Source: JBLMXQ01 sp050257855 (GTDB lineage: Bacteria; Acidobacteriota; Vicinamibacteria; Vicinamibacterales; CAVVIG01). Taken from it: a stretch of 64,000 nucleotides of DNA. The notes beneath the pieces are model-generated. The model did not search any database. It saw only the letters and a program-made list of their open reading frames with translations, and had not been told where the DNA came from. Location of the stretch: contig JBLMXQ010000080.1 of NCBI GenBank assembly GCA_050257855.1, forward strand, positions 1-64,000. Reading direction: 5' to 3'. Below, in pieces: positions 44,917-53,199 of this stretch; position 1 is the first letter of the stretch, and each line of letters starts with the position of its first letter. Position numbers and translations under genes: made by a program.

Positions 44917-46974
44917 GTGAGACCCCTATTCTCCGCCATCCTGCTGCCGCTGCTCGCCGTCGCCTGCTCCACGCCTCCTCCCCCCGACGTCGGGTGGCCG
45001 GTCAACGGCGGCGTCGACAACATCCGCTACACGACGCTCGACGAGATCACGCCGGCGAACGTGTCGCAGCTGAAGGTCGCGTGGACCTACGACTCGCACG
45101 ACGCCTTCGACGGCTCCGAGATGCAGAGCAACCCGATCGTCGTCGACGGCGTGCTGTATGCCACCACGCCGACGCTGAAGGTGGTCGCGCTCGACGCGGC
45201 GACGGGCCGCGAGAAATGGACGTTCGATCCGAGTGGCGGCGCGGGCGGCCAGGCGCGCTTCCGGCATCGCGGCGTCACGGTCCACGAGGACCGCGTCTTC
45301 GTCACCTACCGCAACTACTTGTACGCGCTCGACAAGGAGACCGGCCAGCCGATCGCCACGTTCGGGGATCGCGGCCGCGTCGACATGCGCGAGGGCTTCG
45401 ATCGGCCGCTCGACAAGGTCAGCATCAGCGCGAGCACGCCGGGGCAGGTGTTCGAGGATCTGCTGATCATGGGCAGCTCGGTCCCCGAGACGCTGCCCGG
45501 CACCCCGGGCGACATCCGCGCGTTCGACGTCCACACCGGGAAGATCCGCTGGACGTTCCACACGATTCCCCGTCCCGGCGAGTTCGCGTACGATACGTGG
45601 CCGCCCGACGCCTACACGATCATCGGCGGCGCGAACGCGTGGGCCGGCGTCACCGTGGATCGGTCGACCGGCATGGTGTTCGCCGCGACCGGATCGGCGT
45701 CGTTCGACTTCTACGGAATCAACCGCCACGGCGACAACCTGTTCGCCGACTGCGTGCTCGCGCTCGACGCGCGCACGGGCAAACGCGTCTGGCACTTCCA
45801 GGGCGTCAAGCACGACGTGTGGGACTGGGACTTCCCCGCCGCGCCGAATCTGGTCACCGTCACCCGCGACGGGCGCAAGGTCCCGGCAATCGCGCAGGTC
45901 ACCAAATACGGATACGTCTACGTCCTCGACCGCAAGACCGGCGAGCCGCTCTTCCCGATCGAATACCGCAAGGCGCCCGACTCGACGATCCCGGGCGAGC
46001 AGCTCGCGGCCGACCAGCCGTATCCCGTCAAGCCGCCGCCGTTCACGCGCCAGGGGCTGACCGAGGACATGCTGACGACGAGGACGCCGGAGGCGCACGA
46101 AGCGGTGCTCGAGCGATTCCGCGGGCTCGACAAGGGCATGTACGCGGCGCCGACCGAGAAGGGCGCCATCGTCTTCCCCGGCTTCGACGGCGGCGCGGAA
46201 TGGGGCGGCGCGGCGTTCGACCCCGACACGGGCCTGCTCTACGTCAACGCGAACGAGATGCCGTGGCTCGTGCGGCTGATCCCGAACGACGACACGTCGC
46301 TCTACAACGTCAACTGCGCGACGTGCCACCGCGCCGATCGCAAGGGGACGCCGATGGCGCCGTCGCTCGAGCACGTCGGCGATCGCAAATCGCGCGACGA
46401 GATCGCCGCGATCATCCGCAAGGGCACCGGCCGCATGCCGGGGTTCCCCGATATGGGCGCCCGCAACATCAGCGACCTGACCGACTTCCTGATCACCGGA
46501 CGCGACAAGGGCCACGATCCGGCCGCCATGCGGCGGCCCGGCTGGCTGAAGTACCGCATCGACGGCGAGACGCTGTTCCGCGATCCGGACGGCTATCCCC
46601 CGATCACGCCGCCGTGGGGCACGCTCAGCGCGATCGATCTGAACGCCGGCACGATCAGGTGGCAGATCCCGCTCGGCGAGTTTCCCGCGCTGGCAGCCAA
46701 AGGTCTGAAGAACACCGGCAGCGACAACTACGGCGGGCCGGTCGTCACGAAGAGCGGCATCGTCTTCATCGGCGCGACGAACTTCGACCGCAAGTTCCAC
46801 GCCTTCGACAAGGCGACCGGCAAGCTCCTCTGGGAAACGACGCTGCCGGCGGCCGGCAACGCCACGCCGTCGATCTATCGCCTGAACGGCCGCGAGTACG
46901 TCGTCATCGTCTGCGGCGGCGGCAAGAACGGCGCGCCGTCGGGCAGCAGCATCGTCGCCTTTCGACTGCCATGA
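44917..46974 (+). CDS. PQQ-dependent dehydrogenase-like quinoprotein with an inserted cytochrome c domain
   Basis: About 685 residues. The N-terminus VRPLFSAILLPLLAVAC resembles a lipoprotein signal (Cys17). An eight-blade quinoprotein propeller follows (WPVNGGVDNIRYTTLDEITPANVSQLKVAWTY; repeated tryptophan-docking patterns such as ALDAATGREKWTFD, ALDARTGKRVWHFQGVKHDVWDWDFPAAPNLV). A haem c site, CATCH (467-471), with a Met ligand (about 507, GRMPGFP) lies inside the propeller before the last blades (SAIDLNAGTIRWQIPLGE, AFDKATGKLLWETTLP). It resembles the glucose/quinate-type membrane dehydrogenases; the substrate is unknown. The stop overlaps the next gene as ATGA. Confidence 0.88.
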   Translation: MRPLFSAILLPLLAVACSTPPPPDVGWPVNGGVDNIRYTTLDEITPANVSQLKVAWTYDSHDAFDGSEMQSNPIVVDGVLYATTPTLKVVALDAATGREKWTFDPSGGAGGQARFRHRGVTVHEDRVFVTYRNYLYALDKETGQPIATFGDRGRVDMREGFDRPLDKVSISASTPGQVFEDLLIMGSSVPETLPGTPGDIRAFDVHTGKIRWTFHTIPRPGEFAYDTWPPDAYTIIGGANAWAGVTVDRSTGMVFAATGSASFDFYGINRHGDNLFADCVLALDARTGKRVWHFQGVKHDVWDWDFPAAPNLVTVTRDGRKVPAIAQVTKYGYVYVLDRKTGEPLFPIEYRKAPDSTIPGEQLAADQPYPVKPPPFTRQGLTEDMLTTRTPEAHEAVLERFRGLDKGMYAAPTEKGAIVFPGFDGGAEWGGAAFDPDTGLLYVNANEMPWLVRLIPNDDTSLYNVNCATCHRADRKGTPMAPSLEHVGDRKSRDEIAAIIRKGTGRMPGFPDMGARNISDLTDFLITGRDKGHDPAAMRRPGWLKYRIDGETLFRDPDGYPPITPPWGTLSAIDLNAGTIRWQIPLGEFPALAAKGLKNTGSDNYGGPVVTKSGIVFIGATNFDRKFHAFDKATGKLLWETTLPAAGNATPSIYRLNGREYVVIVCGGGKNGAPSGSSIVAFRLP

Positions 46975-47987
46975 TCGCCATGACCGACTTCGAGATCTTC
47001 CACGCCGGCGACGTGGCGCTGCAGTCCGGCGCGACGCTGCCGGACGCGCGCCTCGTCTACAAGACGTACGGCACCTTGAACGCCGCGCGGGACAACGCGA
47101 TCCTGATCCCGAATTTCTACGCGAGCCAGCATCCGGACTGCGAGTACATGTTCGCGCCCGGCCGCGCGCTCGATCCGGCGCGGCACTTCCTCATCGTCAC
47201 GAACATGTTCGGCAACGGCCTCTCCTCGTCGCCGAGCAACACACCGCCCCCGTTCGACCGCGGACGGTTTCCGCAGGTCACGGTCTACGACAACATCGTC
47301 TGCCAGCATCGGCTCGTGACCGAACGCCTCGGCGTCGAGCGGCTGCGGCTGGTGACCGGCTTCTCGATGGGGGCGCAGCAGGCGTTCCACTGGGGCGCGC
47401 AGTACCCGGAGATGGTGGATGCGATCGCGCCGATCTGCGGGTCGGCACGGACGTCGCCGCACAATTTCGTGTTCCTCGAAGGGGCGAAGGCGGCGCTGAC
47501 CGCCGACGCGGCGTTCGCCGGCGGAGACTACCCCGCCCCGCCCCGCACGGGGCTCGACGCGTTCAGCCGGGTCTACGCCGGCTGGATGTTCTCGCAGGAC
47601 TTCTATCGCGACCGATCGCACCGCGCCATGGGGCTCGACACGATCGACGACGTGCTGCGCTTCGTCGAGCAGCGGTTCGGGCAGCGCGACGCGAACGATC
47701 TCCTGGCGATGCTCTGGACCTGGCAGCATGCCGACGTTGCCGCCCATCCGCGCTTCGGCGGCGACCTGGACGCGGCGCTCGGCGCGATCACCGCGCGGGC
47801 GATCGTCATGCCGAGCGAGACCGACCTCTACTTTCGCGTCAGGGACAACGAGATCGAGGTCGCGCAGATGCCGAACGCCGAGCTGCGGCCGATTCCGTCG
47901 TCCTGGGGCCATGCGGCCGGCCGCGGCGCAAACCCGGCGGACAACCAGTTCATCGACGCGGCGCTCGAGGAGTTGCTCGCCGCGTGA
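46971..47987 (+). CDS. MetX-like alpha/beta-fold acyltransferase/hydrolase
   Basis: 338 residues. Fold and motifs resemble homoserine O-acetyltransferases: LPDARLVYKTYGTLNAARDNAILIPNFYAS, nucleophile Ser in VTGFSMGAQQAFHWGAQYPEMV, Asp in PSETDLYF, His in SWGHAAGRGANPADNQFID. The missing N-terminal extension and the divergence around the acyl site make a hydrolase role equally possible, so no symbol is given. ATG 46971 overlaps the quinoprotein stop as ATGA, with ATG 46980 as an alternative. The coupling suggests that the two act on related compounds. Confidence 0.82.
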   Translation: MIAMTDFEIFHAGDVALQSGATLPDARLVYKTYGTLNAARDNAILIPNFYASQHPDCEYMFAPGRALDPARHFLIVTNMFGNGLSSSPSNTPPPFDRGRFPQVTVYDNIVCQHRLVTERLGVERLRLVTGFSMGAQQAFHWGAQYPEMVDAIAPICGSARTSPHNFVFLEGAKAALTADAAFAGGDYPAPPRTGLDAFSRVYAGWMFSQDFYRDRSHRAMGLDTIDDVLRFVEQRFGQRDANDLLAMLWTWQHADVAAHPRFGGDLDAALGAITARAIVMPSETDLYFRVRDNEIEVAQMPNAELRPIPSSWGHAAGRGANPADNQFIDAALEELLAA

Positions 47988-48000
47988 TCGAGGCTCACTC

Positions 48001-49911
48001 ATGACACGTTCGCTTGCCATCGCCGCCGCGATCGCCTGCTTCGCACAACTCGCCGCCGCGCAGCCTCGGCGCCATGCGTTCACCGCCGACGACTGGGCCG
48101 CCACGCCGGGGGCATCAGCGGTCGCCGTCTCGCCTGACGGCCGCGATCTCCTCTACGTCGTCACGGTGGGCACGCCGAACGGGCCCTCGTCCCGGCACTG
48201 GCATCTCGCCGGGACCGACGGCGGCGCCGACCGATCGCTCGAGCTGCCGACCGGATTTTCGCCGACCGGGTTCACGAAGGACGGCGCGGCGCTCTACGGA
48301 TCGTACGAGGTGAATCACACGCCGCAGCTCGCCGTGCTGCCGCTCGCAGGCATCGGCCCCGACACGGTGCCGTCGACGACGGTGATGCTGCCGTCGGGAA
48401 TCGGCGCGGCGAGGCTTTCGCCGGACGGTTCGAAGTTCCTGATCGTCGCGTCGCCGCGGCCGCCCGACCCGATGAAGGACGTGCGCACCGTCATCGAGCC
48501 CGACGCAAGCTCGCTCTACGTCGTGAACGCCGACGGCACCGGAGGCGCGTGGTGGTGTCCGGCGCTTGCGCAGGTGCAGGCGGCCGCGTGGGCGAGCGAC
48601 AGCGCGTCGATTGCGGTCGCCTCCTCGACGCCGAAGGTCGGTCATCACGACGTACGGTCGTTCGTGGACGTCTGCCGGGCGGACGGCGCGCGCCGCGTCG
48701 CCGAGATCGGCAACTCGGTCAACGGCGTCGCGTGGGCGGACGGCGGCAGCACGATCGCGTTCCTCAGCACGACGAACTCGGTCCTCACGCCCGACCACGT
48801 CTGGACCGTGCCCGCCTCCGGCGGCATTCCGATGGACCGAACGCCGACGCTCGAGGGCTCGGCGATGATGCTGCGCGGCGGCGCGCGAGGTCAGGTGTGG
48901 GTACTGGTCGAGCACGGCGTGCAGAACGAAGTGGACACGTTCGCAGGCGGCGCGCTGGCGCCGGCGTTCAGGTGGGCGGACGGAGTCGTGCTCGGTCCGC
49001 CGGTCGCGTCCGATATCGCGTCGGCCGTTCCGCGCATCGCGGTCACCGTTGGCGATCCCGCGCACTCCCCTGACGTTGCCGTGGTCGAGGGGACCGCGCT
49101 CAGGAAGATCACCCACGAGGGCGACGCGCATCTCGAGAAGGTCGCACTCGGCCCCGTGCGGGTCGTGCGATGGACGAGCAAGGAAGGCATTGCGCTCGAG
49201 GGCATCGCGACCTTCCCCGCCGGCTACCAGGAAGGCCGGAAGTATCCGTTCCTCGTGCTGCCGCACGGCGGGCCCGAGGGGAACGACTCGCTCATGCTCG
49301 ACGCGCTGTCGCGGATCATCGCCGGCCTGGGCTACGTCGTGTTGCAGCCCCAGTACCGCGGGTCCACGGGCTACGGCGCGGACTTCCTGCAGGCGATCTA
49401 CCAGCACTTCGGCGACCGCGCGTACCGCGACGTCGACAGCGCCACCGATTACGCCATCGCGCAGGGCTGGGCCGATCCCGCTCGCCTCGCGATCTTCGGC
49501 TGGAGCGCGGGCGGTTTCATGACCGCGTGGACGGTCACGCAGACGTCACGGTACAAGGCGGCGATCGAAGGCGCCGGCATCACCGACTGGGCGAGCTTCA
49601 TGTGGACGAGCGACATGCAGCAGATCGACTACGACCAGCGCTGGCCCGAGGCCGATCCGCAGGCCTTCCTCCGGTTCTCAGCCGTCATGCAGGCCGCGAA
49701 GGTGACGACGCCGCTGCTCGTCCTGCACGGCGAGGCGGACGTGCGGGTGCCGACCTATCAGGGGCGCGAGTACTTCGAGGCGCTGCTCGCCCACGGCAAG
49801 ACGACGCGGATGGTCACCTACCCGGGGTCGGGCCACTTCCCCACCCGGTGGGACCAGCGGCGCGACGTCTTCAGGGAAGTGGCGGACTGGCTGGCCCGCT
49901 ACAATCCCTGA
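48001..49911 (+). CDS. S9 family prolyl-oligopeptidase-like peptidase
   Basis: 636 residues with signal peptide MTRSLAIAAAIACFAQLAAA. An N-terminal beta-propeller (repeated 'saVAvSPDGrdllYv', 'ARLSPDGSKFLIVAS') precedes the alpha/beta hydrolase domain: PFLVLPHGGPEGNDS, YVVLQPQYRGSTGYG, nucleophile in IFGWSAGGFMT, Asp in LHGEADVRVP, His in YPGSGHFP. It is the exported dipeptidyl/acylaminoacyl type and cleaves short peptides. It begins 13 bases after the MetX-like gene and runs into the promoter of the HisC-like gene. Confidence 0.92.
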   Translation: MTRSLAIAAAIACFAQLAAAQPRRHAFTADDWAATPGASAVAVSPDGRDLLYVVTVGTPNGPSSRHWHLAGTDGGADRSLELPTGFSPTGFTKDGAALYGSYEVNHTPQLAVLPLAGIGPDTVPSTTVMLPSGIGAARLSPDGSKFLIVASPRPPDPMKDVRTVIEPDASSLYVVNADGTGGAWWCPALAQVQAAAWASDSASIAVASSTPKVGHHDVRSFVDVCRADGARRVAEIGNSVNGVAWADGGSTIAFLSTTNSVLTPDHVWTVPASGGIPMDRTPTLEGSAMMLRGGARGQVWVLVEHGVQNEVDTFAGGALAPAFRWADGVVLGPPVASDIASAVPRIAVTVGDPAHSPDVAVVEGTALRKITHEGDAHLEKVALGPVRVVRWTSKEGIALEGIATFPAGYQEGRKYPFLVLPHGGPEGNDSLMLDALSRIIAGLGYVVLQPQYRGSTGYGADFLQAIYQHFGDRAYRDVDSATDYAIAQGWADPARLAIFGWSAGGFMTAWTVTQTSRYKAAIEGAGITDWASFMWTSDMQQIDYDQRWPEADPQAFLRFSAVMQAAKVTTPLLVLHGEADVRVPTYQGREYFEALLAHGKTTRMVTYPGSGHFPTRWDQRRDVFREVADWLARYNP

Positions 49912-49940
49912 TTCCGGCGTCGGGGCCGATGGTCCTGCGC

Positions 49941-49946
49941 TACAAT
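49941..49946 (+). promoter_or_regulatory. TACAAT -10 box before the HisC-like gene
   Basis: TACAAT lies 43 bases before ATG 49990; the intervening leader contains GGAGG at 49980-49984, so this gene, unlike others here, has a normal leader and ribosome site. Confidence 0.45.
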
Positions 49947-49989
49947 GCCGGCGACACGTTTAACTGGCCGGCAACAAACGGAGGGCAGT

Positions 49990-51180
49990 ATGGCAGTTTC
50001 GCGCCGGAAGTTCGTAGGCGGCCTGGCGGCCGGCGTCGGCTATCTGGGGATGAGGCCCGACATTCCGCTCTTCGCGGCCGCGCCCGCCGCAGCGCCCGAC
50101 GCCGCCGACCTGAGCGACGCCGTCCGCAAGGCGCAGGCGGAATACGACGGCTTCGCCAAGCTCTCGAACAACGAGAACCCCTACGGTCCGCCTGAATCGG
50201 TGATGAAGGCGATGACCAACGCCTTCAAGTACGCCAACCGGTACGGCTATCCGGACGGCGGCATCGTGCAGGCGATCGCGGAGTACCACGGCGTCAAGCC
50301 GGAGAACGTCCTGCTCGGCGAGGGGTCCAGCGAGATCCTCGACATCAGCGACGCCACGTTCCTCCAGGGCGGCCGCAAGGTGATCGGCGCGGAGCCGACC
50401 TACGCCACGATCTTCCAGTATGCGGCCGGCACGAAGTCCGAGGGCATTCACGTCCCCCTGCTCCCCGACTACCGCCAGGACATCCCGGCGATGATCCTGG
50501 CCGCGAAGCACAACTACCGGGACGTCGGCCTCGTGTACATCTGCAATCCGAACAACCCGACCGGCGTGGTCGTCCCGAAGCAGGAGATCAAGCAGCTGCT
50601 CGACGAGCTGCCGCAGGACATCCCGGTCCTGATCGACGAGGCGTACCACCACTTCGTCGAGGATCCGGACTACGAGACGTCCACCAGGCACGTGCTCGAA
50701 GGCCGTCCGGTGATCCTCACGCGGACGTTCTCGAAGATCGTCGGGCTGGCCGGCATGCGCCTCGGCTACGCGGTCGCGCCCAAGTACCTCATCGACCGGA
50801 TGCGCGTGTACAGCATCAACTACGGCATCAACGCGATCGTCAAGTACGGCGGCGTCGCCGCCCTCAAGGACACGGCCTCGCAGGCAAAGGTCAAGCAGCT
50901 CAACACCGAAATCCGCAACAGGACGACGTCGGAGCTGCAGACCCTCGGCTACGAAGTCATCCCGTCGCAGACCAACTTCTTCATGGTCAACGTCGGCCGC
51001 GACGTGGTGGAAGTGGCGAAGGAGTTCAAGAAGCGCGGCGTGCTGGTCGGCCGGCCGTTCCCGCCGATGATGAAGTACCTGCGCGTATCGGTCGGATCGG
51101 CCGACGAGATGAGCCGCTTCATGACGGCGTTCAAGGAGATCTTCCCCGCGAAGAGCTCGACGAGCGCCCGCGTCGGGTAG
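49990..51180 (+). CDS. Tat-exported HisC-like PLP aminotransferase
   Basis: 396 residues. MAVSRRKFVGGLAAGVGYLG is a twin-arginine signal (RRKF). The fold-type I domain is histidinol-phosphate aminotransferase-like: FAKLSNNENPYGPPESVMKAM, YGYPDGGIVQAIAEYHGV, ICNPNNPTGVVVPK, VLIDEAYHHFVEDP, and Schiff-base Lys in TRTFSKIVGLAGMRLGYA. An export signal on a PLP enzyme is unusual, because histidine synthesis is cytosolic, so the role is unlikely to be HisC itself. GGAGG lies 5 bases before ATG 49990. It is followed by a family 1 palindrome and an exported deacylase-like gene. Confidence 0.9.
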   Translation: MAVSRRKFVGGLAAGVGYLGMRPDIPLFAAAPAAAPDAADLSDAVRKAQAEYDGFAKLSNNENPYGPPESVMKAMTNAFKYANRYGYPDGGIVQAIAEYHGVKPENVLLGEGSSEILDISDATFLQGGRKVIGAEPTYATIFQYAAGTKSEGIHVPLLPDYRQDIPAMILAAKHNYRDVGLVYICNPNNPTGVVVPKQEIKQLLDELPQDIPVLIDEAYHHFVEDPDYETSTRHVLEGRPVILTRTFSKIVGLAGMRLGYAVAPKYLIDRMRVYSINYGINAIVKYGGVAALKDTASQAKVKQLNTEIRNRTTSELQTLGYEVIPSQTNFFMVNVGRDVVEVAKEFKKRGVLVGRPFPPMMKYLRVSVGSADEMSRFMTAFKEIFPAKSSTSARVG

Positions 51181-51213
51181 GAGCCAGACGACACAAAGGA
51201 AACGGTCGCGGTC

Positions 51214-51237
51214 GGGGACGGTCTTCGGACCGTCCCC
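51214..51237. repeat. family 1 palindrome between the aminotransferase and deacylase genes
   Basis: Perfect arms GGGGACGGTC (51214-51223) and GACCGTCCCC (51228-51237) around TTCG. It sits 33 bases after a stop and 12 bases before the next ATG, so the hairpin could affect translation or mRNA ends. There is no T-run. Confidence 0.85.
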
Positions 51238-51248
51238 CTGCCGGCATC

Positions 51249-53195
51249 ATGCCCTCCCGATTCTCCCGCCGCTCACTCCTGCTCGCATCGGCGCTCCTCG
51301 GCATGCTGGCGGCTCCGCGGGCGCAGCGGACGACGGCCACCTACGACGTCGTCGTGCGCCACGGGACGATTCTCGACGGCAGCGGGGGCGCTCCGTATCG
51401 CGCGGATGTCGCGATCACGGGCGGCCGCATCGTGCGCGTCGGCGATCTGAGCGCCGCGCGCGCGGCGGTCGACCTCGAGGCGCGGGACCTCGACGTCGCG
51501 CCGGGATTCATCAACATCCACAGCCACGCCCAGCGCGACGCCCTGCCGCGCGCCGAGAACATGCTCACGCAGGGCGTCACGACCGAAATCCTCAACCCGG
51601 ACGGCGGCGGCGCGATCGACATCGCCGGCGAGCTCGCGGACGACGCGGGGAACGGTCTGGCGGTCAACATCGGCGCGTACATCGGCTTCAACAGCGTCTG
51701 GGCGCAGGTCGTCGGCCCTGCCAACCGGCGGCCGGGCCCGGACGAGCTCGAGCAGATGCGGGCCCTGATCGTGGATGGCCTGCAGCACGGCGCATGGGGC
51801 GTGTCGGCCGGCCTCGACTACAAGCCGGCGTACTTCGCGACGACCGACGAGGTCGTCAGCGTCGTCCAGGCCGCGAAACGCTGGCGGACCGACTTCACGA
51901 ACCACGATCGCCTGACGCCCGAATCGCACTTCAGCTCGCATGCCGGCGTCGCCGAGACGATCGCCATCGGCGAGCGCGCGGGGCTCGTGCCGATCGTCAC
52001 GCACATGAAGGCGCAGGGACACGAACAGGGCACGGCCGGCGTGCTGCTCGGAATGATGAGCGCCGCCACGCGCCGCGGCCACTACACGGCCGCCGACGTG
52101 TATCCGTATCTCGCCGGCCAGTCCGGCCTCGGCGCGCTCATCATTCCCGGCTGGGCGCAGGACGGCGGGCGCGAGGCGATGCTGCAGCGGTTCAAGGATC
52201 CCGCGCTGCACGCGAAGATCGTCGCGGAGGCCGAGGACGCGATGAAGGCGCGCTTCGGCGGACCGCAGGGCGTCTACCTGCCGGCCTCGCAGCGCGAGTT
52301 GACCGACGTCATGCGCGAGATGGGCGTCTCGGGCGGCGAGGCGGTCGTCAGGCTGCTCGAGCAGGACGACAGGGGCGCGATCCTCCGCTTCGGCGCCGAG
52401 CCGGACCTGATCAGGATCCTGCAGCATCCGACCGCATCGATCGCCTGCGACTGCGGCGCGACGAACGCGACGCGGACGCACCCGCGCATGTGGGGGACGT
52501 TTCCGCGCGTTCTCGGACGCTACGTGCGCGAGAAGCACGTGCTGACGTGGGAGAACGCCATCCGCAAGATGACCGCGCTCCCCGCCAGCACGATCGGACT
52601 CGTCGATCGCGGCCGCCTCGCGCCGGGCATGGCGGCCGACATCACCGTGTTCGATCCGAAGACCGTCATCGACCACTCGACCTACGAGGAGCCGACGCTG
52701 CGGTCCGACGGGATCCGCTTCGTGCTCGTCAACGGCGAGCTGGCGGTGAGGGACGGCGCCGTCACCGGGGCGCGGGGCGGCCGGGTGCTCGTGCGCGCGA
52801 TGAACATGCCGAGCCGTCCGATGAATGCGTCGGGGGCACGCCGCGTGACGGCGCACGGCACGATCGCCGGCCACCGGCTCGCGCTCGCCGTGACGCAGCC
52901 TGCCGGCGCGCACCGGGCGCAAGGCATCTTCCGTCTCGCCGATCCCTCGGGCGCCACTATCGAGGCCACGACGCTCGGCGTCCTCCAGACCGCCGGCAAC
53001 TGGGCCAGCATCACCGGCGTGGCAAGGCTTCAGCCCTCGGGCGAGACGAGAAGCATCACCGTGATCGTCGACGGCGCCGATCCGGCAGCCGGCAACGACA
53101 CCCCGATCGTGACGGTGCAGATCGACGGACACGAGTCGATCAGCGGTCCGCTCGCCGCCGGCGCGGCCCGGATTTCGCCGCGTGTTCTACAATGA
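51249..53195 (+). CDS. exported N-acyl-D-amino-acid deacylase family protein
   Basis: 648 residues. Signal with paired arginines MPSRFSRRSLLLASALLGMLAAPRAQ. The amidohydrolase domain reads YDVVVRHGTILDGSGGAPYRADVAITGGRIVRVGDL, metal site FINIHSHAQRDALP, VTHMKAQGHEQGTAGVLLGMM, ADVYPYLAGQSGL, HPRMWGTFPRVLGRYVRE, and GRLAPGMAADITVFDP, as in D-aminoacylases. About 150 extra C-terminal residues look like an extracytoplasmic beta domain. The natural substrate is not known. The alaS -10 box lies inside the final codons of this gene. Confidence 0.87.
   Translation: MPSRFSRRSLLLASALLGMLAAPRAQRTTATYDVVVRHGTILDGSGGAPYRADVAITGGRIVRVGDLSAARAAVDLEARDLDVAPGFINIHSHAQRDALPRAENMLTQGVTTEILNPDGGGAIDIAGELADDAGNGLAVNIGAYIGFNSVWAQVVGPANRRPGPDELEQMRALIVDGLQHGAWGVSAGLDYKPAYFATTDEVVSVVQAAKRWRTDFTNHDRLTPESHFSSHAGVAETIAIGERAGLVPIVTHMKAQGHEQGTAGVLLGMMSAATRRGHYTAADVYPYLAGQSGLGALIIPGWAQDGGREAMLQRFKDPALHAKIVAEAEDAMKARFGGPQGVYLPASQRELTDVMREMGVSGGEAVVRLLEQDDRGAILRFGAEPDLIRILQHPTASIACDCGATNATRTHPRMWGTFPRVLGRYVREKHVLTWENAIRKMTALPASTIGLVDRGRLAPGMAADITVFDPKTVIDHSTYEEPTLRSDGIRFVLVNGELAVRDGAVTGARGGRVLVRAMNMPSRPMNASGARRVTAHGTIAGHRLALAVTQPAGAHRAQGIFRLADPSGATIEATTLGVLQTAGNWASITGVARLQPSGETRSITVIVDGADPAAGNDTPIVTVQIDGHESISGPLAAGAARISPRVLQ
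53188..53193 (+). promoter_or_regulatory. TACAAT -10 box of alaS inside the upstream gene
   Basis: TACAAT ends 6 bases before ATG 53200, within the last codons of the deacylase gene. It implies an alaS mRNA starting at the A of ATG. Confidence 0.5.
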
Positions 53196-53199
53196 GGCA

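Noticed and set aside
46971..47987. Naming the MetX-like gene metX
   Set aside because: No methionine-pathway neighbours, and the acyl-site regions diverge; the hydrolase alternative is open.
49990..51180. Calling this gene hisC
   Set aside because: The twin-arginine export signal is not compatible with cytosolic histidine synthesis, and there are no his genes nearby.
51214..51237. Family 1 palindromes as Rho-independent terminators
   Set aside because: The hairpins are strong but no T-run follows on either strand at any copy; called repeats instead.
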